From assembly GCA_022711195.1 (NCBI GenBank), contig JAKLFN010000013.1:1-21273 (forward strand): a stretch of DNA of 21,273 nt, written 5' to 3'. This DNA is from Bacteroidota bacterium (lineage in GTDB: Bacteria; Bacteroidota; Bacteroidia; Bacteroidales; VadinHA17). Shown one piece after another: positions 1 through 6,825 of the stretch. The position numbers were made by a program, and so were the translations under genes. Position 1 is the first letter of the stretch. The number at the start of each line of letters is the position of its first letter. Below the pieces are notes generated by a model. It ran no database searches. It was not told the DNA's origin and saw only the letters and a list, made by a program, of their open reading frames with translations.

Positions 1-876
1 AAAGTGAATGGTAAGAATGTGACTATCAGGCATATCCTTCAGAATGGTGACCATGTCGATATTATCAGATCAAAGAATCAGACACCCAAGCAGGACTGGT
101 TATCCTTTGTTGTTACGAACAAAGCCAGGACTAAGATTCGGCTGGCTCTGAATGAAGAAAAGACAAAGGCAGCAGCAGATGGGAAGGAGCTGTTGATGAG
201 AAGGCTGAAGAACTGGAAGATTCCCTATGGAGATACTCTGATACAAAAGCTTCTGAATCATTACGGCTTCAAAACAGCACAGGATCTTTATTACTCCGTG
301 GCAACAGGAAAAACAGAGCTTCTTGAGATAAAGGAGATACTCCAGAAAGGGGAAGAAAATCAGGTTCCTTATATTATCCCGGCAGCACAGGAAAAGGAAC
401 CCAGGGAGTTTCCGGAATCATTGGGCGAATTTCTGATCATTGAGGACCGGGTTGAAGGACTCGATTACAGGCTTTCGAAATGCTGCAATCCGGTTTTCGG
501 AGATCCTGTTTTCGGATTTGTGACAATTTCGGAAGGTATCAAGATACATCGTACAGGTTGTCCTAACGCCCAGAATATGATTTCGAGATATCCCTACAGG
601 ATCGTTACAGCACGATGGACAAAGACCAAGAGCCCGGTCTCATTTACAAGTACTATTAAGATATCGGGGATTGATGATATTGGTATTGTAAACCAGATCG
701 CAGAGACAATTGCACTTTACAGTGTGACTATGAGGAATTTCAGCTACACCATGGAGGATGGGCTCTTCGAGGGCACTCTCAGCCTCCTGGTGCCCAATAA
801 TGACGTTCTCTACAGTATCATTAAGAAGATACAGCATACCCGTGGAATTCTTAAGGTAAGCCGTCAGAACTCCTGA
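1..876 (+). CDS. rel: RelA/SpoT family (p)ppGpp synthetase/hydrolase, C-terminal part (5' end outside window)
   Basis: This is the regulatory half of a bifunctional alarmone enzyme that makes and degrades (p)ppGpp in the stringent response. The frame is open from base 1, so the hydrolase and synthetase domains lie upstream. Visible in order are the end of the TGS domain (NGDHVDII, then the family pattern PKQDWLSFV and KARTKIR), a helical linker, the zinc-finger/conserved-cysteine domain (SKCCNPVFGDPVFGF, later HRTGCPNA) and a terminal ACT domain from about 640 to 870 (KISGIDDIGIVNQIAETI). The stop TGA is at 874-876. It converges on the polymerase gene with only 19 bases between stops and no terminator hairpin. 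A GTG at base 4 is not a real start because it lies inside the TGS fold. Whether this copy is Rel, RelA or SpoT cannot be decided without the catalytic half. Confidence 0.95.
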   Translation, partial: KVNGKNVTIRHILQNGDHVDIIRSKNQTPKQDWLSFVVTNKARTKIRLALNEEKTKAAADGKELLMRRLKNWKIPYGDTLIQKLLNHYGFKTAQDLYYSVATGKTELLEIKEILQKGEENQVPYIIPAAQEKEPREFPESLGEFLIIEDRVEGLDYRLSKCCNPVFGDPVFGFVTISEGIKIHRTGCPNAQNMISRYPYRIVTARWTKTKSPVSFTSTIKISGIDDIGIVNQIAETIALYSVTMRNFSYTMEDGLFEGTLSLLVPNNDVLYSIIKKIQHTRGILKVSRQNS

Positions 877-895
877 GACAGCCTCCTGCGTACTC

Positions 896-3829
896 TCAGT
901 ACCGTTTGTCGGGTTTTACCGGAAGTTTTGCCATCTTTTCCACCTCTACAGATGCATAGCCGAATTCTTCGACAACCTTACCCAGAATAAGGTATGTACC
1001 TGCTCCCTTGAAGGGGAAATTAACCAGCGACTGCGGAAAGTGAGTGGTATCGAAGAAGTTACCATCATTGTCAATAAAACAGCCAAAGTTCATCCATTCC
1101 TTCCTGATGGTCTTAATGTATTTGATGGTAACCAGATGCCCTACCATCTTTACTTTTTTCCCAACATGTTTTATGAGGTCGCTGGCCTTTACCTCTCCGC
1201 GGAATGATGTTACCAGCATATCGAACCATGTTAATGTAACCGGAAAGCCCAGTAATTCGATTTCGTCGTATGCATCGTCGAGGGTGTCGTGTTCGAGATC
1301 AGGAAGCCTGAAGTTCCTTATGGCAGGAGAGAAGAGCGGCCTCATCGGTTCCGGTTTGCTCTTATTTATCAGCATATGGGCTTCCCAGAGAAGCTCTCCT
1401 TTCTTTTTTCCTGTAAACCTGAAAGCTCCGGTTCTTATAAGAAGGATCAATTGCTCGAGACCGGGACTGAGCCTTGCAATAAAGTCGGCAAGATCGCGGA
1501 ATGATCCTTCGGAATTCCTGTTCTCGCCGATCGATTTCCCAAAATTTTCTTCCAGGCTCATTATATGAATAAACCCGATATAAACACTTGTGCCATAAAT
1601 TGTTGTCTTATAGTCGCTTTTGTTCACGCAGGGAGGTTCTATTGCAGCCCCGTACCTCCGGGCCTCGTGTACATATACCCAGGTACGGTAGAAACCTCCG
1701 AAGTTATTTATTACGGCGACCATGAATTCGAGCGGGAAGTGGGCTTTCAGATAGAGACTCTGATAACTTTCTACGGCATAAGATGCAGAATGTGCCTTTG
1801 AGAAGGAGTATCCTGCAAACGATTCTATCTGCCGCCATACCTCGCGTGTGAGTTCGTCGCTGTATCCTTTCTCGCGGCAGTTAGTGAAGAATTTGGTGAC
1901 TATTCTCTGCATCTCCTGCTTCGACCTGTATTTTCCGCTCATGGCACGACGGAGAGTATCGGCATCGGCAAGGTCGAGTCCGGCAAAATGATGACACACC
2001 TTGAGAACATCCTCCTGGTAAACCATCACACCGAAAGTCTCCTCAAGCTGTTCTTTCATTACAGGGTGTAAATATTTGAATTTATTGGGATTATGGAAGC
2101 GAAAAATATATTCCCTCATCATTCCCGAACGTGCCACGCCGGGTCTTATTATTGAGCTCGCTGCAACAAGGGTTGTATATGTATCACACTTCAGCTTCTG
2201 GAGGAGTCCCCGCATCGATGGACTCTCGACATAGAAACACCCTTTTGTCTCGCCGCCGGTTAGCAGCTCTTTTATTTTCGGATCGCTCTTGAATCTTTGT
2301 ATTGCATGTACATCGACATCTATTGAGCGGTTACGCAGGATAATGTCGGCACTTTCGCGGATATGTCCTATTCCCCTCTGGCTCAGTATGTCGAGTTTTT
2401 CATATCCTATCTCTTCAGCCGTGTACATGTCCCATTGTGTGGTGGGAAATCCTTTTGGAGGCATGTCGAGCGCCGTATAGCACGATACGGGTTCTTCGGA
2501 GATCAGTATGCCGCCTGCATGAATGCTCCTCATGTTCGGGAAATCGGCGATCCTGCTTCCGGTCGAAAAGATGGTTTCCGTAATTTCGTTGCGGTTCGTT
2601 TCTGCCCTTGGATTATCTATCAGTGAATCAATCTCTTCTTTGGGCAGACCGTGTATCTTTCCCAGCTCTCTGATGATCGATTTGCCCCTGAATGTGTTGA
2701 TAGTTCCCAGCAGTGCAGTGTGGCTGCAGCCATATCTTTTAAAGATGTAGTCAGTTACCTCGTCTCTTTCTTTCCAGGAATAGTCGATGTCGAAGTCGGG
2801 AGGGGAGCTTCTTTTCGGATTTATGAACCTCTCGAAGTAAAGGTTTAGGTCTATAGGGTCAACATTAGTGATCTTCAGGCAGTAAGCAACTATGGAGTTT
2901 GCCCCGCTTCCCCGGCCGACATGATAAAATCCCCTCGACATTGAATACCTGATAATGTCCCAGGTGATTAAAAAATATGCCGAAAATCCCAGGTTGTCGA
3001 TTATCTCCAGCTCATGCTGTATACGTTTGCGTGCTTCGTGATTATTTCGTCCGTACCTGTATATCATGCCGTCCCAGGCAAGTTTTTCAAGCAGGAGCTT
3101 ATCATCGTACCTGCTGGCAGAGAAGAGCTTCTTGTTCTTGTGACTCTTAAGATCGAGTGATAAATTACAGTCTGTCAATAATTTATCAGTATTATTTACA
3201 ATTACGGGATAGTATCCGAATGTTTTTCTGAGATGGCCCTCCGGAATGAAGAATTCATTTTCACCGGAACACATATGGGGCTTAAGATGGGAGAGGAGGA
3301 TATTGTTATCGACAGCCCTCAGGCTTCGGTGGATGAACATATCATCGGCCGAATTAAGTGTTACAGGATGAAGCACAACCATCTTCGTTAATGATTCCGG
3401 TTTCATAGTGACAAGCCGGTTTAGCTCTGATGTTTTTATTCCTGTGTACTCATTGTCGAAGAGCCTCCTTTCGGGCTGATGCGCCAGTGTGTATATTGTA
3501 TATGCATCTGAGAAACGTGGTGCCGGGAACTGGAAATGTCTCTTTTCTGCATTATGTTCTGACAGGAACTCGTTCAGTTCACGAAGGCCGTTGTTATTCC
3601 TTGCTATTCCTATGTACAGCAGGTCATTGTCATTTCTGAACTCTATACCTGCCACGGGCTTTATCCCCATTTTTTCGCATTCTCCGGCAAATTCAGGTAC
3701 TGCAGTTGAATTGTTGATATCGGTGAGCGCTGCAGCGCCGGCGCCGGCGGCTTTTGCTTTCTCCACCAGCTGCTCGACGGACATCGTTCCGTAGCGAAGG
3801 CTGTAATATGTATGGCAGTTTAAATACAT
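896..3829 (-). CDS. dnaE2: Accessory DNA polymerase III alpha subunit, short DnaE2/ImuC-like type
   Basis: A C-family DNA polymerase of 977 residues, shorter than replicative DnaE (about 1160 or more) and close to error-prone DnaE2/ImuC. Domains in order: an N-terminal PHP domain (about 1-230), the palm/finger core with family motifs HVGRGSGANS (about 303-312) and PDFDID (344-349), the third acidic motif KLD ending at D480, the SKAHSASYAVESYQ block, a helix-hairpin-helix region and a C-terminal OB fold (VKMVGHLVTI onward). The three catalytic aspartates are present, so it should polymerise. PHP metal ligands are eroded (N4, Y13 and I38 where His, Asp and His are usual), so PHP proofreading is unlikely. 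The start MYLNCHTYYSLRYG fits the family. It lies 78 bases after dinB on the same strand, and that gap is a repeat hairpin ending one base before the ATG. The likely role is translesion synthesis with DinB under the divergent repressor. The DnaE2 assignment over a second DnaE1 rests on length and context. Confidence 0.93.
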   Translation of the reverse strand: MYLNCHTYYSLRYGTMSVEQLVEKAKAAGAGAAALTDINNSTAVPEFAGECEKMGIKPVAGIEFRNDNDLLYIGIARNNNGLRELNEFLSEHNAEKRHFQFPAPRFSDAYTIYTLAHQPERRLFDNEYTGIKTSELNRLVTMKPESLTKMVVLHPVTLNSADDMFIHRSLRAVDNNILLSHLKPHMCSGENEFFIPEGHLRKTFGYYPVIVNNTDKLLTDCNLSLDLKSHKNKKLFSASRYDDKLLLEKLAWDGMIYRYGRNNHEARKRIQHELEIIDNLGFSAYFLITWDIIRYSMSRGFYHVGRGSGANSIVAYCLKITNVDPIDLNLYFERFINPKRSSPPDFDIDYSWKERDEVTDYIFKRYGCSHTALLGTINTFRGKSIIRELGKIHGLPKEEIDSLIDNPRAETNRNEITETIFSTGSRIADFPNMRSIHAGGILISEEPVSCYTALDMPPKGFPTTQWDMYTAEEIGYEKLDILSQRGIGHIRESADIILRNRSIDVDVHAIQRFKSDPKIKELLTGGETKGCFYVESPSMRGLLQKLKCDTYTTLVAASSIIRPGVARSGMMREYIFRFHNPNKFKYLHPVMKEQLEETFGVMVYQEDVLKVCHHFAGLDLADADTLRRAMSGKYRSKQEMQRIVTKFFTNCREKGYSDELTREVWRQIESFAGYSFSKAHSASYAVESYQSLYLKAHFPLEFMVAVINNFGGFYRTWVYVHEARRYGAAIEPPCVNKSDYKTTIYGTSVYIGFIHIMSLEENFGKSIGENRNSEGSFRDLADFIARLSPGLEQLILLIRTGAFRFTGKKKGELLWEAHMLINKSKPEPMRPLFSPAIRNFRLPDLEHDTLDDAYDEIELLGFPVTLTWFDMLVTSFRGEVKASDLIKHVGKKVKMVGHLVTIKYIKTIRKEWMNFGCFIDNDGNFFDTTHFPQSLVNFPFKGAGTYLILGKVVEEFGYASVEVEKMAKLPVKPDKRY

Positions 3830-3830
3830 A

Positions 3831-3904
3831 GGCGTCAGGCGTCAGGCGTTAGGCGTCAGGCGTCAGGCGTTTTTCCTGTCGCCTGTCGCCCGATGCCTGA
3901 AGCC
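3831..3904. repeat. Heptamer-repeat hairpin between dinB and dnaE
   Basis: Five tandem 7-bp units GGCGTCA (the third reads GGCGTTA), plus a partial sixth, run from 3831 to 3870. After a short T-rich loop come four inverted-sense 7-mers from 3877 to 3904: TGTCGCC twice, CGATGCC and TGAAGCC. The two sides pair: 3859-3869 with 3880-3890 has one mismatch in 11, and pairing continues outward with scattered mismatches to 3845/3904. The element fills nearly the whole dinB-dnaE gap, from three bases beyond the dinB stop codon to one base before the dnaE ATG. On the dinB-dnaE transcript it would form a stable hairpin directly ahead of the dnaE start. Repeats and pairing are read directly; any regulatory role is inference. 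Confidence 0.85.
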
Positions 3905-3907
3905 ATT

Positions 3908-5179
3908 TTAATGTCCAACCCCGTACATATAATATCCGCGTAACCTCTCTTCCATCATTTCCTGTTCTTTTAAAGCGTTTTCAATTTGTTTCTTTGCCTT
4001 TTCCTCTCTTTCTGTGTATGTCATTACCCCTGCGGCCCTGCGCACGGCATCGCGCCCGAATCGTTTTCTGAGGCTGTCCATGGCCATGTAAAGACTCACC
4101 TTTTCGGGGGTATCGTCGAACATGTCGAGCTGCTGAACACCACGTACCAGGTGGCTGAACCTGACACCTATCAGACGTATCAGCATTCGCCGCTGATAGA
4201 TCCTGGTGAAGAGCTCTTTTGCCACATCCGTTAGTACATGATCGAAAGCAGTATACGGGATCCGTTTCTGGAGCGTGTGTGTATCAAAATTGGAGTACCT
4301 TATTTTCACAGTGACGCATGAAGTGAGTTTTTCCTGTTTCCTCAGGTCGTATGCTATCTTCTCTACCATGCTCACCAGCAGCTGGTTAAGCCTGGCAATG
4401 TCGGTGGTGTCTTTCTCAAAGGTATGTTCGGTGCTTATTGATTTCTGCTCCGAATAGCTTATTACGGGTGTAGAGTCGATGCCGTTGGCTCTTTTCCAGA
4501 CCTCGATACCATTCTTGCCCATCAGCCTGGCGAGCATCTCTGCAGGTATGTTACGGAGTGTGTAAATTGTTGCAATGCCCATTGAACGCAGAACGTGAAA
4601 CGTCTTCTGGCCTATCATAGGTATCTTACTTATCGAAAGAGGATCGAGAAAGTGCAGAACAAGATCTTTCCGTACCTCTATCTCGCCGTTGGGCTTCGCC
4701 TCACCTGTCGCGATCTTTGAGACGGTCTTATTAACAGAAAGACCGATGGATATGGGAAGGCCGGTCTCCTTTATAATATACTGGCGCAGTTCGTGCGACC
4801 ACTTGTAGCATCCGTAAAAACGGTCCATGCCTGTGATGTCGATATAATGCTCGTCGATAGAAGACTTTTCATACAGGGGAGCCCTTTCGGCAATTATCTC
4901 CGTAACCGTGTTCGAGTATTTGCTGTATGCCTCATGATCGCCTCGGATTATTATTGCATCGGGACACATGCTTCGTGCCATTTTCATTGGCATGGCTGAA
5001 CTTACACCATATTTTCTGGCCTCATAGCTGCAGCTTGCCACCACGCCACGGTCGGATATACCGCCGATGATCACCGGCCTGCCGATGAGCCTGCTGTTCC
5101 TGAGCCTCTCCACCGATACAAAAAAGGTGTCGAGGTCGAGATGCAGTATGGAACGTTCTATGTCGCCTGCTATGAACAT
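3908..5179 (-). CDS. dinB: Y-family DNA polymerase (DinB/Pol IV type, UmuC-like C-terminus)
   Basis: A translesion DNA polymerase of 423 residues from the chosen ATG. The palm has the first catalytic motif LDLDTFF (Asp15, Asp17, with Phe20 at the usual steric-gate position) and the second motif SIDEHYID (Asp109, Glu110), where DinB usually has SIDEAYLD. YEARKYG, a helix-hairpin-helix thumb (ISKIPMIGQKT) and a little-finger domain follow. A beta-clamp motif QLDMF lies at about 350-354. After it, MAMDSLRKRFGRDAVR recalls the UmuC/ImuB C-terminus, and the protein ends in a charged helix. The frame is open to a TTG at 5206, but those nine extra residues are encoded by the upstream nonamer repeat and the family fold begins after Met5179, so I start there. 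There is no Shine-Dalgarno site; the start is preceded by an AT-rich TAAATAATAAT. It is followed by dnaE and divergent from the S24 repressor. Confidence 0.93.
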   Translation of the reverse strand: MFIAGDIERSILHLDLDTFFVSVERLRNSRLIGRPVIIGGISDRGVVASCSYEARKYGVSSAMPMKMARSMCPDAIIIRGDHEAYSKYSNTVTEIIAERAPLYEKSSIDEHYIDITGMDRFYGCYKWSHELRQYIIKETGLPISIGLSVNKTVSKIATGEAKPNGEIEVRKDLVLHFLDPLSISKIPMIGQKTFHVLRSMGIATIYTLRNIPAEMLARLMGKNGIEVWKRANGIDSTPVISYSEQKSISTEHTFEKDTTDIARLNQLLVSMVEKIAYDLRKQEKLTSCVTVKIRYSNFDTHTLQKRIPYTAFDHVLTDVAKELFTRIYQRRMLIRLIGVRFSHLVRGVQQLDMFDDTPEKVSLYMAMDSLRKRFGRDAVRRAAGVMTYTEREEKAKKQIENALKEQEMMEERLRGYYMYGVGH

Positions 5180-5188
5180 ATTATTATT

Positions 5189-5321
5189 TAACCGCAGAGT
5201 TCGCAAAGCCCACCTTCGCGTACGCTGCGGTGGGTAAATCCACGCAAAGAACGCAAAGTCAAAAGCTTAAATTGAATTCTTTGCGACCTTTGCGTAGAAT
5301 CTTTGCGGCCTTTGCGGTTAA
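5189..5321. repeat. Nonamer CGCAAAG inverted-repeat element upstream of dinB
   Basis: Four 9-bp units of form NNCGCAAAG lie on the left (ACCGCAGAG, TTCGCAAAG, CACGCAAAG, AACGCAAAG, within 5191-5258). Four reverse-complement units lie on the right (CTTTGCGAC, CTTTGCGTA, CTTTGCGGC, CTTTGCGGT, within 5279-5319). TAACC and GGTTA close the ends. The arms pair into a long hairpin around an AT-rich centre with AAGCTT. A further palindrome is nested between left units two and three. The element occupies most of the space between dinB and the divergent repressor promoter, so it would lie in the dinB leader if transcription starts upstream. I recall CGCAAAG tandem elements as common in Bacteroidota intergenic DNA, but no genome search was possible. 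Confidence 0.85.
5209..5234. repeat. 26-bp palindrome nested inside the CGCAAAG element
   Basis: Arms CCCACC and GGTGGG enclose a perfect 8-bp palindromic core GCGTACGC, with 3-base mismatched stretches (TTC and TGC) on each side. It separates the second and third left-hand nonamers, whereas the right arm has only GAAT at the matching place. It therefore looks like a separate small palindrome inserted into the larger repeat. Confidence 0.7.
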
Positions 5322-5347
5322 TGGATTTCATTTTTTCTTATAAATAA

Positions 5348-5379
5348 TTTGTTTGTTTCAAAACTATCTCTTACTTTTG
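5348..5379 (+). promoter_or_regulatory. Bacteroidota-type promoter of the S24 repressor gene
   Basis: A -33 TTTG at 5348-5351 and a -7 box TACTTTTG at 5372-5379 are separated by 20 bp, matching the Bacteroidota consensus TTTG / TAnnTTTG. Transcription would start near 5386, giving a leader of about 40 bases to the ATG at 5427. A second TTTG at 5352-5355 is less well spaced (16 bp). Confidence 0.65.
5359..5366 (-). promoter_or_regulatory. Possible -7 box for dinB transcription
   Basis: On the minus strand this reads TAGTTTTG, a full match to TAnnTTTG, pointing toward dinB. No TTTG lies at the expected 19-21 bp upstream, so support is partial. If used, the dinB leader would be about 170 bases and include the entire CGCAAAG hairpin. 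The box sits between the -33 and -7 of the repressor promoter, so the two promoters would overlap face to face. Confidence 0.3.
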
Positions 5380-5395
5380 ATTAGAAATTAATCAA
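5377..5395. promoter_or_regulatory. Candidate operator for the S24 repressor
   Basis: A perfect inverted repeat TTGATTA - GAAAT - TAATCAA overlaps the end of the -7 box and the expected transcription start of the repressor gene. A third half-site TGATTA lies at 5401-5406, so the half-sites are spaced about 11-12 bp, close to one helical turn. The position suits autorepression and control of the divergent dinB-dnaE genes. Binding by the neighbouring protein is inferred, not shown. Confidence 0.5.
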
Positions 5396-5426
5396 TATTA
5401 TGATTACAATATAACCAATTTTCATT

Positions 5427-6254
5427 ATGCACTTCGCTTCGAACATAAAATTTTTAAGAAAAAGGAGGGGACGTACGCAGGATGACGTAGCGGTGGCCCT
5501 TAACCTTAAGCGTTCCACCCTCAGCGGGTATGAGAACGGCGTTGCACAACCGGGAATAGAAGTCCTCGTTTCATTCTCGCGATATTTCAATATGTCGATC
5601 GACACAATGCTGAAGATCGATATGTCAAAGCTCTCAGAGAGCCAGTTGGGCGAGCTGGAGCGCGGATATGACGCCTACGTGAGAGGCAGCAACCTGAGAG
5701 TCCTGGCAACAACTGTCAACCCCGATAATATTGAAAATATCGAACTGGTCGGTGAAAAGGCAAAGGCGGGGTATGCAACAGGATATGCCGATCCCGAATA
5801 TATCGGCGAACTGCCCAGGTTCAGGCTTCCCTTCCTGTCCGACAAGCGTAAATACAGAACATTCCAGCTTAAAGGCGACTCAATGCTGCCAATCCCTGAC
5901 GGATCATGGGTGACGGGGGAGTTTGTGCAGGACTGGAGGGAACTGAAAAGCGGGGTCGCCTATGTGGTCTTTACAATAAACGATGGTATCGTCTTCAAAA
6001 TTATTGAAAATAACCTCGGCAACGATGGTAAACTGGTGCTCTATTCACTGAATCCGGTCTATGAACCCTATGAAGTGCATATTAACGAGGTAAAGGAGAT
6101 ATGGAAGTTCGTGAATTATATAAGCAACGAATTACCTGAACCTGTACTTCCCGAAAGACAACTGATGCAGGCTGTGGCTGCCATGAAAAGCGACCTGGAA
6201 AGAATAAAGGCAAAAATAGGAAAGGATATTACTGATGTTAAGGAAGTAAACTGA
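5427..6254 (+). CDS. XRE-S24 LexA-like repressor with self-cleavage residues
   Basis: A 275-residue transcription factor. Residues 4 to about 60 form an XRE/Cro-type helix-turn-helix (IKFLRKRRGRTQDDVAVAL, then STLSGYENG). A linker leads to a LexA/S24-type domain. The features needed for RecA-stimulated autoproteolysis are visible: an Ala-Gly dipeptide at 114-115 (KAKAGYATGY), the nucleophile Ser152 in GDSMLP and the general-base Lys191 in VFKII. The helical C-terminal tail after about residue 240 (charged) could aid oligomerisation; that is inference. True LexA has a winged helix rather than an XRE domain, so this is a functional analogue. It is divergent from dinB-dnaE, as expected for an SOS-like switch: intact repressor blocks the polymerases and DNA damage triggers cleavage. 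A phage-type regulator is possible, but no phage genes surround it. Confidence 0.9.
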   Translation: MHFASNIKFLRKRRGRTQDDVAVALNLKRSTLSGYENGVAQPGIEVLVSFSRYFNMSIDTMLKIDMSKLSESQLGELERGYDAYVRGSNLRVLATTVNPDNIENIELVGEKAKAGYATGYADPEYIGELPRFRLPFLSDKRKYRTFQLKGDSMLPIPDGSWVTGEFVQDWRELKSGVAYVVFTINDGIVFKIIENNLGNDGKLVLYSLNPVYEPYEVHINEVKEIWKFVNYISNELPEPVLPERQLMQAVAAMKSDLERIKAKIGKDITDVKEVN

Positions 6255-6287
6255 TATAAAGCTCCTTTCTGGAAAAAGCTTAAGCCA

Positions 6288-6821
6288 TCAGGAAATCCAG
6301 TGTCCATTCTCAAATCTTACCAGTACAGAATCTATCCGGGCTAAATCATCCAGGTGAAGCATTACATGCGGAAATACCTGTAATCTGCTTATATCCTTTG
6401 TGTTATGTGCCGTATCTGAATTCATTATAAAGAAAGCCCCGGGCTCAAGATAGTATCGCAATGCCGGCGACTCGCAAACAACAGGCATTCCCTCCGGAAT
6501 ATGTTTCATGATCGCCCTGAAAGCCGCTACCAGGTCATGATCCCTTACCTTGGCAAAAAATACTTTCGAGGCACCAGCCCTGAGCATCCTCGAAGTATCT
6601 TTATCTGTACCTGCTTCCGTCTCCAGGTAAACAGAATACCCCGGTTCTTCCGATAGCAGAAGAAGTCCCTGGGTAGTCTCATGAAAATGAGGCGTGATCT
6701 TGATGGCTGAGATCCCGGTATCCCTGAATCTCTCAATGATCATACAGGCAAGGGTCGTTTTGCCCGATTTATTGCCTGTCCCGGCAATTAGTAAAAGGTT
6801 CGGAAATGTTTGTGACGACAA
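6288..6821 (-). CDS. MobB/BioD-like small P-loop NTPase
   Basis: A 177-residue nucleotide-binding protein of unknown role. The N-terminus has a beta strand and the P-loop AGTGNKSGKTT (about 13-23), with spacing as in MobB, CobB and BioD-type enzymes. A region DKDTSRMLRAGASKVFF (about 74-90) resembles the substrate-side segment of MobB (molybdopterin-guanine dinucleotide synthesis). No molybdenum cofactor gene is nearby, so the substrate is open. The only start upstream of the P-loop is TTG at 6819-6821; the next in-frame ATG lies after the P-loop. That TTG is four bases after the stop of the ytfJ-like gene, which suggests translational coupling and one transcript. It converges on the S24 repressor gene with 33 bases between stops. 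It is not ImuA: the RecA-like fold motifs are absent. Confidence 0.7.
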   Translation of the reverse strand: MSSQTFPNLLLIAGTGNKSGKTTLACMIIERFRDTGISAIKITPHFHETTQGLLLLSEEPGYSVYLETEAGTDKDTSRMLRAGASKVFFAKVRDHDLVAAFRAIMKHIPEGMPVVCESPALRYYLEPGAFFIMNSDTAHNTKDISRLQVFPHVMLHLDDLARIDSVLVRFENGHWIS

Positions 6822-6825
6822 ACAG

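Noticed and set aside
1044..1568. Long open frames opposite dnaE, and similar frames opposite other genes
   Set aside because: They lie antisense to confidently identified genes, lack family motifs and have low-complexity serine/leucine-rich composition typical of shadow frames.
896..3829. Main replicative DNA polymerase III alpha
   Set aside because: Too short, eroded PHP site, and linked to dinB and an S24 repressor; the replicative copy is expected elsewhere.
3831..3904. CRISPR-like direct repeats
   Set aside because: Units are 7 bp with no spacers between them and face inverted copies; there are no cas genes.
5180..5206. Upstream TTG start for dinB
   Set aside because: The nine added residues are encoded by the CGCAAAG repeat and precede the conserved fold; the ATG at 5179 fits the family.
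5427..6254. Prophage remnant suggested by an S24 repressor
   Set aside because: No integrase, structural or other phage genes nearby; the divergent polymerases give a better explanation.
6288..6821. P-loop NTPase as the missing ImuA of the mutagenesis cassette
   Set aside because: It resembles MobB/BioD-type proteins, is on a convergent transcript coupled to a ytfJ-like gene, and lacks RecA-like features.
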